Source: Palsa-744 sp036498265
Lineage (GTDB): Bacteria; Actinomycetota; Thermoleophilia; Solirubrobacterales; Solirubrobacteraceae
Length of the DNA: 45,437 bases
Direction of reading: 5' to 3'
Assembly: GCA_036498265.1 (NCBI GenBank)
Contig: DASYFT010000023.1
Span: 1 to 45,437, forward strand
Numbering within the stretch: the stretch's first letter is position 1; the number at the start of each line of letters is the position of its first letter. The notes beneath the pieces were generated by a model. It was not told the DNA's origin. It did not search any database and saw only the letters and a program-made list of their open reading frames with translations. This document shows positions 8,149-14,978 of this stretch, piece by piece. Both the position numbers and the translations under genes were made by a program.

Positions 8149-9196
8149 CCAGGCGCGCCCGCCCGCGAGGCCGCTGCGCAAGGTGCTGGCGACCTGGCAC
8201 GCCACCGAGCAGGAGATCGCCTCGATCCGCGACGCGGTCGGGGACGGTGTCGAGGTCGCCACCCCCCACTCCGAGGCCGGCCTCTCGCGCTACGAGTGCT
8301 CGCTGGAGGCGGTCGCTGGCCAGCTCGAGGACGCCGACGCGATCGTCGGTTGGGTTCTGCCCCGAGGCGCGCTGGCTCGGATGCGCACGCTGCAGCTCGT
8401 CTGCTGGCTGCACGCCGGCGTCGACGAGCTCGACCGAGCGGAGCTGATGCGCCGCGGCGTGCGGGTCTGCAACGTCCGCGGTGCCAACGCCCCAGCCGTC
8501 GCAGAGCATGCGGTGGCGCTGCTGCTCGCCGCCGCCAAGCGCGTGCCGCTCAAGCACCAGGCCGTGCGGGAGGGGCGCCGGGTCGCGCTCTGGGAGCCGG
8601 GATCGCAGGCGTACATGCTCGCGGGGCGCACGGTCACGATCGTCGGCCTCGGCAGCGTCGGGAGCGCGATCGCGCAGCGTCTGTCCGGCTTCGACATGCG
8701 CGTCATCGGCATCCGCCGGGATCCCTCCAAGGGCGGCCGGCACGTCGACGTCGTCCACGGCCCGGAGCGGCTGCGCGAGGCGCTCGGCGAGTCCGACTAC
8801 ATCGTGCTCTCGCTCCCGATCACCGAGACGAGCGAGCGGATGCTCGGCGCGGATGAGCTCGCCGCAGTCAAGCCCGGCGCCCTGCTCGTCAACATCGCGC
8901 GCGGGAACATCGTCGAGGAGGCGGCGCTCCGGGACGCCCTCGACGCGGGGACGCTCGGCGGCTACGCGTGCGACGTGTGGTGGAACTACACCGACTCCTT
9001 CCCCGCGACCTACCACTTCCCGACGCCCAGCCGAACCGGGCTCCACATGCGCGACTCGGTCGTCGCCTCCGGCGATCAGGCCAACAACGCCGAGGACGTG
9101 CGCGAGCGCGACATCGAGTTCGGGGTGAGGTCGCTGCGCCAGTTCCAGGAGGGTCTCGAGCTCACCCTGGAGGTCGACTTGGAGCGAGGCTACTGA
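8117..9196 (+). CDS. D-2-hydroxyacid dehydrogenase family protein with atypical active site
   Basis: NAD-binding protein of 359 residues in the D-2-hydroxyacid dehydrogenase family. The Rossmann motif GLGSVGSAIA lies near residue 178, and the substrate-binding Arg is present in NIARGNIVEE. The usual catalytic Glu in the segment after LDV is not seen (CDVWWNYTDS), and the segment where SPHxAG is expected reads ASGDQA, so the catalytic His seems replaced by Asp. It may act on another substrate or lack classical activity. ATG 8117 overlaps the upstream gene by 32 bases; GTG 8138 is an equally good start with a shorter overlap. The stop overlaps the next ATG (TGATG). Confidence 0.8.
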   Translation: MASAGSCVSTSQARPPARPLRKVLATWHATEQEIASIRDAVGDGVEVATPHSEAGLSRYECSLEAVAGQLEDADAIVGWVLPRGALARMRTLQLVCWLHAGVDELDRAELMRRGVRVCNVRGANAPAVAEHAVALLLAAAKRVPLKHQAVREGRRVALWEPGSQAYMLAGRTVTIVGLGSVGSAIAQRLSGFDMRVIGIRRDPSKGGRHVDVVHGPERLREALGESDYIVLSLPITETSERMLGADELAAVKPGALLVNIARGNIVEEAALRDALDAGTLGGYACDVWWNYTDSFPATYHFPTPSRTGLHMRDSVVASGDQANNAEDVRERDIEFGVRSLRQFQEGLELTLEVDLERGY

Positions 9197-10215
9197 TGCT
9201 CGCCATCGCCCCATTGGCGGCCGAGCGCGCCGACGCGAGGGGCCGGGTCGAGCGGGCCGGCCTGCTGCGCACGCCCCTGATCGACAGCCCTGGCCTGGGC
9301 GAGGAGCACGGCTGCGAGGTCCGGCTGAAGCTCGAGGCCCACCAGCTGACCGGGAGCTTCAAGGTGCGCGGCGCGCTCGTAGCGGTCGCCCGGGCGCCGC
9401 GGAGCGAGACGGTGGTCACCGCTTCCGCCGGGAACCATGGGCTGGCGATCGCCTTCGCCTGCTCCTCGCTCGGCAGGGCCGCGGAGATCTTCGTCCCGGG
9501 TGCAACCGACGAGGCCAAGCTGGCCGCGCTGGCACGTTTCGGGGAGGGAATCGGCGTGCGGGTGGTGGATGGCTCCTACGACGACACCGAGCGCGCCGCC
9601 CGCGAGGCGGCACAGAGGGCGGGCACTGTCTTCATCTCCTCCTACAACGATCCCCACGTGATCGCGGGCCAGTCCACGGTCGCCTCCGAGGCGCTTGCGC
9701 AGTGGCCCGAGGCGGAAGCGGTGCTGGTCCCGGTGGGAGGCGGAGGGCTCCTGGGCGGCGTCGGCCTGGCCTGCGCCGACCACCCCTCGCCCGTCGCCGC
9801 ATGGGGCGTCGAGCCGGAGTCGAGCCCGGCGATGCACGCCTCGCTGCAGGCCGGCCGGATCGTGCCGATCGTCGAAGAGGAGCCCTCGGCGGCGCAGGGA
9901 CTCGTCGGCAACCTCGACTCGGAGAGCATCACCTTCCCGCTCGTGCGTGAGCACTCCGATGGCGTCCTGCTGGCCACCGAGCAGCAGATCCTCGATGCCG
10001 TGACCCGCATCTACGCCGATCACGCCATCGTCGCCGAGCCGTCGGGCGCCGCGGCGGTGTGCGGCCTCCAGGACGTGGTCGCGGCCGGCGCCCGCAGGAT
10101 CATCTGCGTCCTGACCGGGTCCAACGTGGCGGCCGCCACCCACTTCGGCATCGTCTCCGCGCGGATGCCGACCGCGGGCCAGCCCGTGCCACCCCCTCGG
10201 CTGAAAGTAGGATGA
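9196..10215 (+). CDS. PLP-dependent threonine dehydratase-like / EutB-like ammonia-lyase
   Basis: Fold type II PLP enzyme of 339 residues. The Schiff-base Lys lies in TGSFKVRGA (about residue 54), SAGNHGLAIA binds substrate (about 77), and the phosphate-binding glycine loop is VGGGGLLGG (about 180). There is no C-terminal ACT regulatory domain, which fits catabolic dehydratases and EutB rather than biosynthetic IlvA. EutB acts on a hydroxyamino acid in hydroxyectoine breakdown, and a EutA-like gene sits two genes upstream. The ATG overlaps the stop of the hydroxyacid dehydrogenase and its TGA overlaps the regulator's ATG. The product would be an enamine/imine or keto acid that could pass to the downstream oxidoreductase. 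Substrate unproven. Confidence 0.85.
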   Translation: MLAIAPLAAERADARGRVERAGLLRTPLIDSPGLGEEHGCEVRLKLEAHQLTGSFKVRGALVAVARAPRSETVVTASAGNHGLAIAFACSSLGRAAEIFVPGATDEAKLAALARFGEGIGVRVVDGSYDDTERAAREAAQRAGTVFISSYNDPHVIAGQSTVASEALAQWPEAEAVLVPVGGGGLLGGVGLACADHPSPVAAWGVEPESSPAMHASLQAGRIVPIVEEEPSAAQGLVGNLDSESITFPLVREHSDGVLLATEQQILDAVTRIYADHAIVAEPSGAAAVCGLQDVVAAGARRIICVLTGSNVAAATHFGIVSARMPTAGQPVPPPRLKVG

Positions 10216-11021
10216 ACCGGACCATGGCGGAGAAGGAGAGCAGCGGAACAGTGAGCACCTTCCAGCCGCTGCAGGAGCTGCGCGGGAACGTGAAGCTCAG
10301 CGACCGGATCATCAACGAGTTCGAGGAGCGGATCGTCTCGGGGGCGCTCGCGCCCGGCGAGCGGCTGCCGACCGAGTCCGAGCTGTGCGAGCTGCTCGAC
10401 GTCAGCCGCAGCGTGGTGCGCGACGCCATGCGCACGCTGGCCGCGAGGGGACTGCTGGAAGTGCGCCAGGGACGCGGCATGATCGTGACGCCCCCCGACG
10501 ACAACGCCTACAGCGAGGCGCTCACGTTGCTGCTCGCCCGTTCGGACCTGCGCATGAGCGACATCTTCGACGCGCGCGCCGTGCTCGAGACGCAGATCGG
10601 GCTCCTGGCGGTCGCTGCCAGCGACACGTCGGACGTCGAGGCACTCGACGGGCACCTCACATCGCTCAAAGAGGCGATCGAGGAGAAGGACTGGCTGCGC
10701 GCCTCCGACAGCCACGTGGCGTTCCACGCGGCGTTGCTACATGCCCTTCACCTGCCGGCGCTCGACAAACTGCTGGAGCCGATGCAGCAGCTGATCGTGC
10801 CGAGCGCGGCACCGCCGCTGAGCGTCGACGACCTCTGGGACGTGGATGCGCACGTCCCGATCGTGGAGGCGCTCCGCGCCAGGGACCTCGATGCGATGAA
10901 ATCCGCTCTGGAGCGCCACTACGCCCGGTCCCGAGCCTCGGCGGAGGAGGAGTGGCTCAACCTGCCCTTCCGGGACGCCGCCAGGATCTCGCGGGAGCAC
11001 CTGGAGCAACGCGCGAGATGA
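10212..11021 (+). CDS. GntR-family transcriptional regulator, FadR/FCD subfamily
   Basis: Regulator of 269 residues. The N-terminal winged helix runs about residues 30-95, with the family pattern SGALAPGERLPTESELCELL, then SRSVVRDAMRTLAARGLLEVRQGRG. The C-terminal FCD domain has the expected metal/ligand histidines in FHAALL, DAHVPIVEAL and ERHYAR and would bind a small acid effector. The ATG overlaps the dehydratase stop (ATGA) and its own stop overlaps the next ATG, so it is co-expressed with the enzymes and with its presumed operator at 7358-7372. It is the only DNA-binding regulator I recognise in the island and the best candidate to bind the GATATGAT-containing dyads. That link is inference. 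Confidence 0.92.
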   Translation: MNRTMAEKESSGTVSTFQPLQELRGNVKLSDRIINEFEERIVSGALAPGERLPTESELCELLDVSRSVVRDAMRTLAARGLLEVRQGRGMIVTPPDDNAYSEALTLLLARSDLRMSDIFDARAVLETQIGLLAVAASDTSDVEALDGHLTSLKEAIEEKDWLRASDSHVAFHAALLHALHLPALDKLLEPMQQLIVPSAAPPLSVDDLWDVDAHVPIVEALRARDLDAMKSALERHYARSRASAEEEWLNLPFRDAARISREHLEQRAR

Positions 11022-12157
11022 GCGCCGCGACGCGGCCGGGCCAGGGCGCCTCCGAGCCGACGGTGACGCTCGTCGCGGCCGAGCTGCTCGGATCGATCTA
11101 CTCGGGCATAGCCGAGGCGCACGGGGCCGACGGCGAGGAGTCGGGGTTCTTCCGCGACCGGCTGCTGCGAGCCGACCTGCGCGGACACTCGACACAGGGA
11201 TCCGCGCTGGTCCCATACGTCGACGAGATGATCGCCTCGGGCCAGATGCGGTTCGGCGCGCCGCTGGACGTGCTCCACGATGCGCCGAGCGCCGCGGTCA
11301 TCGACGCGAACTTCGGGGTCGGCGAGGTCGTCGGCACCCGCTCCATGACGATCGCCATGGACAAGGCGGAGCGGTCCGGGATGGGTTGCGTAGTGGTCCG
11401 CAACTCGGGCGACTTCGCGATGGCCTCGGCCTACTCGCTGCTCGCCCTCGACCGCGGGATGGTCGGTATCGCGATGAGCAACGGCAAGCCGATCGTGGCG
11501 CCCTGGGGTGGACGCGACCCGCTCTTCTGTACCAACCCGATGAGCGTTGCCTTCCCCGGCGGGGAGCGCTTCCCGATCGTGATCGACATGGCCACGAGCG
11601 CGTTCTCCATGGGCGACGCGATCCGCACGGCCCGCGACGGCCGGCAGCTCGACTACGAGGGGGTCGTCGATCGCGAGGGCAACTACGGGACCGACCCGGC
11701 GGCGATCGTCGTGGACGTCACCCAGCGCGAGTCACCGCTCGACGGCGCGCTCCTTCCGCTCGGGCCGAAGGGCTTCTGCATGCTGCTCGTCGTCGAGCTG
11801 ATGTGCTCTGCCCTTGCCGGCTCCGGCGGCTCCTACAGCAACGACTACGAGCCCACCGGCGAGCGGCCGTGGGACCACGGGCAGCTGTTCATGGCTATCT
11901 CGCCGGAGGCGTTCGCAGGGGCCGACGTGCTCGGCCGCTCGGTCGACGCCCTGATCGGCCGCGTGGAGGGCTCGCGCCGGGCACCCGGCCAAGGAGGGCC
12001 TCGGGTCCCCGGTCGCGCCGCTCACGAGGAGGAGCAGCGACGCAGGCGGGACGGGGTCCCGGTCCGTGACGAGGAGCTGGCCCAGCTCTGCGAGGTGGCG
12101 AGGCGGAGGGGCCTCGCGGACCTCGTCGCGAGGGTCGAGCGCAGCGCCGCAACCTGA
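11018..12157 (+). CDS. Ldh_2 family (malate/lactate/imino-acid) dehydrogenase, unusual catalytic residues
   Basis: NAD(P)-dependent oxidoreductase of 379 residues in the family of ureidoglycolate dehydrogenase AllD, sulfolactate dehydrogenase ComC and the piperideine/pyrroline-2-carboxylate reductases. Visible motifs are ADLRGHSTQG (about 50), SNGKPIVAPWGG (about 155), FCTNPMSVAFPG, IDMATSAFSMGD and GPKGFCMLLVVEL. The usual SHG of the first motif is TQG, and the active-site segment carrying His in AllD (MGHSG) reads NSGDF here, so the key His appears replaced by Asp. It is last in the operon. By position it may reduce the imine released by the EutB-like enzyme, the role EutC plays in hydroxyectoine degradation. 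Its final codon and stop fall in a 36-base repeat. Confidence 0.85.
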   Translation: MSAATRPGQGASEPTVTLVAAELLGSIYSGIAEAHGADGEESGFFRDRLLRADLRGHSTQGSALVPYVDEMIASGQMRFGAPLDVLHDAPSAAVIDANFGVGEVVGTRSMTIAMDKAERSGMGCVVVRNSGDFAMASAYSLLALDRGMVGIAMSNGKPIVAPWGGRDPLFCTNPMSVAFPGGERFPIVIDMATSAFSMGDAIRTARDGRQLDYEGVVDREGNYGTDPAAIVVDVTQRESPLDGALLPLGPKGFCMLLVVELMCSALAGSGGSYSNDYEPTGERPWDHGQLFMAISPEAFAGADVLGRSVDALIGRVEGSRRAPGQGGPRVPGRAAHEEEQRRRRDGVPVRDEELAQLCEVARRRGLADLVARVERSAAT

Positions 12158-12255
12158 CTATCCCGCTACGGCTGCGCGGACGTCACGACCTGACCATCCG
12201 GCCGCGGCTGCACGGACGTCGCGACCTGACTATCCGGCCGCGGCTGCCCGGACCT
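12148..12255. repeat. Three tandem 36-base direct repeats at convergent gene ends
   Basis: Three head-to-tail units, 12148-12183, 12184-12219 and 12220-12255, share the pattern CGNGACCTGACTATCCGGCC followed by GCGGCTG and CGGACGT, with a few differences. The first contains the TGA of the Ldh_2 gene, and the last contains the TAG of the oppositely oriented TIM-barrel gene. The 36-base period keeps frame on both strands. Each unit carries GC-rich short palindromes such as GCCGCGGC, but I see no strong hairpin with a T-run. Confidence 0.75.
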
Positions 12256-13084
12256 CGGTGATGTGGGCAAGCGCCCGCCGCGCCTCCCCGTCCGGGTCGG
12301 TGACGCGCTTGGCGTAGCCGGTCTCGATCGTCAGCCAGCCCTCGTAGTCGAGCGCCGTCAGCTGCTCGAGGGACGACCGGAAGTCGGTGTGGGTGCCGGC
12401 CGGGTCGCCCTCCAGGTCCTGCAGGTGGACGTGAATCAGCCGGTCGCCCGCCTCGACGAACTGCGCGCAGGGGTCATCGCTCTCGAAGAGGACCGGAAGC
12501 GTGTCGACGAGCGCCCCCGCAGAGGCTGGGTCGGCTTCGGCCGCGTCGAGCAGCCTGAGCGTGTCTCCCACGTTCTCGAGAACGTCGGAGATCTCCGACG
12601 TCGCCTCCACCGCCAGGCGCACTCCGAGCGGCTCTGCCGCCTCGATGGCACCGCGAAGCGACTCGGCCGTCAGGGCGAATGCCTCGTAATGGCTCTGCCC
12701 GTAGCGGGTCCAGCCGCCCAGCCAGACCAGCAGCGGCGCCTCCAGATCGTGCGCCAGCTGGAGGCATTCGGTGACGTAGCCGAGGTTCGCCTCACGCTCG
12801 GGGCGATCGGGGGAGGCGGGGTTGAAGCCGGGCGCGCCGCCGGGACACGAGCAGATCCCGCTGATCTCGAGACCCGCGTCGGCCACCGTCTTGCGGATCG
12901 AGCGCCTCTGGCCGGCGTCCACGAAGGGCGGGTAGGCGTGCGGCGCGCAGGCGGCGATCTCGATCCCGTCGAAGCCGAGCCGCGCGACGCTCGCGATCGT
13001 GTCCTGCAGCGAACGGCAGGGCAGCCACGCGAACCCGGAGGAGTACATCAGCGTGTTCAGGGCGATGCCGCGTCCGGCGGCCAT
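12230..13084 (-). CDS. Sugar phosphate isomerase/epimerase-like TIM-barrel protein
   Basis: Protein of 284 residues with the xylose-isomerase-like TIM-barrel (AP_endonuc_2) pattern: GFDGIEIAACAPHAY near residue 38, metal-site candidates in AVEATSE (about 160), a later Asp/His pair in IHVHLQD and a final Glu in LTIETGY. These enzymes isomerise or epimerise sugars or hydroxy-keto acids using a divalent metal. The ATG at 13084 is three bases after the ald stop, so the two form a minus-strand operon from the promoter near 14240. The C-terminus (VRAAAAG) is encoded within the 36-base repeat array. Whether it isomerises hydroxypyruvate, a ketose or a pathway intermediate cannot be told. Confidence 0.8.
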   Translation of the reverse strand: MAAGRGIALNTLMYSSGFAWLPCRSLQDTIASVARLGFDGIEIAACAPHAYPPFVDAGQRRSIRKTVADAGLEISGICSCPGGAPGFNPASPDRPEREANLGYVTECLQLAHDLEAPLLVWLGGWTRYGQSHYEAFALTAESLRGAIEAAEPLGVRLAVEATSEISDVLENVGDTLRLLDAAEADPASAGALVDTLPVLFESDDPCAQFVEAGDRLIHVHLQDLEGDPAGTHTDFRSSLEQLTALDYEGWLTIETGYAKRVTDPDGEARRALAHITEVRAAAAG

Positions 13085-13087
13085 CCG

Positions 13088-14218
13088 CTACCCGCCCCCG
13101 CCGACGCCGGCCAGCTGTGTCTCGAGTGACCCGAGCGGCATGCTCACCGCGTCGGCGACCGTGGGATGGACGACCTGGCCGCCGTGGACGTTGAGGCCCG
13201 AGCGCAGGGCCGCGCTGGACGCGAGCGCCGCCGCGACACCCTTCTCGGCGAGCTCGATGCAGAAGGGCAGAGTCGCATTCGTCAGAGCATAGGTCGAGGT
13301 GATCGGCACGGCCCCCGGCATGTTCGCGACGCAGTAGTGCATGACCCCGCCGACCTCGAAGGTGGGCTCTGAGTGCGTGGTGGGCCGCGAGGTCTCGAAA
13401 CAGCCGCCCTGGTCGATCGCGACGTCGACGAGGACGGCGCGCCGCTTCATGAGCCGGAGCTGCTCGCGGCGGATGACGAACGGCGCGCGGGCCCCGCGGA
13501 CGAGAACCGCGCCCACGACGAGGTCGGCGGCGGGCAGCAGGTCCTCGATCGCGAGGCTCGAGGCGTAGATCGTGGCGGCGGCCCCGGCGAATATAGAGTC
13601 GAGCTCTCGCATCCGGTCGATCGACCGCTCGAGGACGAACACGTTGGCCTGCATCCCGACGGCGATCAGGGCCGCGTTCAGGCCCACGACCCCGCCGCCG
13701 ATGATCACGACGGTCGCCGGCGCGACTCCGGGCACGCCGCCCAGCAGGATCCCGCGCCCGCCGATCGGCCTTCCGAGGGCGAAGGCGCCGGCCTGCGTCG
13801 CGATCTTCCCGGCGACCTCGCTCATGGGCGCGAGCAGCGGCAGCCGCCCGTCGACCTCGACCGTCTCATAGGCGATGCAGGTCGCGCCCGTGTCACACAG
13901 GGCCGCCGCCAGCTCGGGGGCTGCGGCGAGGTGGAGGTAGGTGAAGAGCGTCTGCCCGGGTCGCAGGCGCGCCACCTCCTGCGGCTGGGGCTCCTTGACC
14001 TTGAGCACGAGCTCTGACTCGGCGAACACCCCCTCGGCGTCGGCCACGATCTCCGCGCCCTGGCGCTCGAAGGCGGCGTCGTCGATCGAGCTGCCAAGGC
14101 CTGCACCGCTCTGGACGCGGACTCGGTGGCCACGGCCGACGAGCTCGCGCACGCCGTCGGGCGTGATGGCCGTGCGGTGCTCGTCAGGCTTGATCTCTGT
14201 CGGCACGCCGATGACCAT
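13088..14218 (-). CDS. ald: Alanine dehydrogenase
   Basis: NAD-dependent L-alanine dehydrogenase of 376 residues, the normal length, converting alanine to pyruvate and ammonia. It shows the N-terminal GVPTEIKPDEHRTA with the substrate Arg, the Lys in LKVKEPQ (about 73), the His in TYLHLAA (about 94), the MSEVAGKIATQAGA segment and the Rossmann motif VIIGGGVVGLNAA (about 170), then DVAIDQGGCFETS. I chose ATG 14218 over TTG 14221 because MVIGVPTE is the family start. The GATATGAT box on this strand ends 17 bases upstream. It could regenerate pyruvate for the class III aminotransferase, releasing its collected nitrogen as ammonia. Confidence 0.94.
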   Translation of the reverse strand: MVIGVPTEIKPDEHRTAITPDGVRELVGRGHRVRVQSGAGLGSSIDDAAFERQGAEIVADAEGVFAESELVLKVKEPQPQEVARLRPGQTLFTYLHLAAAPELAAALCDTGATCIAYETVEVDGRLPLLAPMSEVAGKIATQAGAFALGRPIGGRGILLGGVPGVAPATVVIIGGGVVGLNAALIAVGMQANVFVLERSIDRMRELDSIFAGAAATIYASSLAIEDLLPAADLVVGAVLVRGARAPFVIRREQLRLMKRRAVLVDVAIDQGGCFETSRPTTHSEPTFEVGGVMHYCVANMPGAVPITSTYALTNATLPFCIELAEKGVAAALASSAALRSGLNVHGGQVVHPTVADAVSMPLGSLETQLAGVGGGG

Positions 14219-14222
14219 CAAC

Positions 14223-14244
14223 TGATGATACTATCATCATATCC
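14223..14244. promoter_or_regulatory. Perfect 8-1-8 palindrome plus GATATGAT core between ald and its divergent neighbour
   Basis: TGATGATACTATCATCA at 14223-14239 is a perfect inverted repeat around C14231. It overlaps GGATATGATG read on the minus strand (14244-14235), whose TATGAT can act as the -10 for ald. The site lies between the ald ATG (14218) and the divergent EutA-like gene, so one bound dimer could control both. It is the most symmetrical of the island's candidate operators. Confidence 0.65.
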
Positions 14245-14285
14245 ACTGGCACGAACCCACCAGTCTGGGCTTCCTCTACCCCGGC

Positions 14286-14978
14286 TTGGGCGTCGCCGAG
14301 GACGACCTCTCGTCGCTCGTGGAGCGGCTCTTCCCTGACGGCTCCGTCCAGGCCGTCATCGTCGAGACCCCGATCGACGAGGACGCGCACACCGTCGAGG
14401 CGCTGCTCGACCTCGGTCAGCAGTGGCGGCTCGAGCAGGGCGCCGCGGTTCTCCGCACCGACCGCGTGGCGGCCATGGTCTGGGCGTGCACCAGCGGCAG
14501 CTTCGTCTTCGGCTGGGAGGGCGCGCGGGCCCAGGTGGACGAGCTGGCCGGGTTCGCCGGGGTGCCCACCTCGAGCACCTCGCTCGCGTTCGTGAGGGCG
14601 CTCGAGCTGCTCGGCGCGGGACGCGTGTCGATCGCCGCCACCTATCCCGAGGCGGTGACGAGCCGGTTCGTGGAGCTGCTCGCCGACGCCGGCATCTCGG
14701 TCCTCGCCGCCCGCAGCAACGACATCATGACGGCGGCGCAAGCGGGCACCGTCGACCGTGTCACGCTGAGGGAGATGGTGCTGGCGGCCGATCATCCGGA
14801 CGCCGAGGCGATCCTCGTCCCGGACACCGCCCTGCACAGCGCTCATAGCATCGCCGAGCTCGAGGGACTGACCGGCAAGCCCGTGTTGAGCGCCAACCAG
14901 GTCAGCGTCTGGGACGCCACGCGGCTCGCGGCACTGAGCCCCGCCGGCGACGGCTCGCGGCTGTTCGAAGCGCGCTAG
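14286..14978 (+). CDS. Second maleate isomerase / EutA-like protein; one catalytic Cys missing, start unclear
   Basis: Asp/Glu racemase superfamily member, 230 residues from the TTG at 14286. The first active-site cysteine is present (WACTSGS), but where the second is expected the sequence reads PDTALHS, so it is replaced by Asp. The conserved family N-terminus (TSLGFLYPG) lies in the same frame upstream of the TTG, with no in-frame stop back to 14226 and no ATG or GTG; CTG 14265 is the only plausible start. Another frame has ATG at 14225 and would need a frameshift. An unusual start codon, leaderless initiation or a small indel would explain this. It ends in a CTAG shared with the convergent DUF1989 gene. 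Confidence 0.72.
   Translation: MGVAEDDLSSLVERLFPDGSVQAVIVETPIDEDAHTVEALLDLGQQWRLEQGAAVLRTDRVAAMVWACTSGSFVFGWEGARAQVDELAGFAGVPTSSTSLAFVRALELLGAGRVSIAATYPEAVTSRFVELLADAGISVLAARSNDIMTAAQAGTVDRVTLREMVLAADHPDAEAILVPDTALHSAHSIAELEGLTGKPVLSANQVSVWDATRLAALSPAGDGSRLFEAR

Noticed and set aside
12148..12255. The 36-base repeats as a CRISPR array
   Set aside because: Units abut each other without unique spacers, and no cas genes are present.
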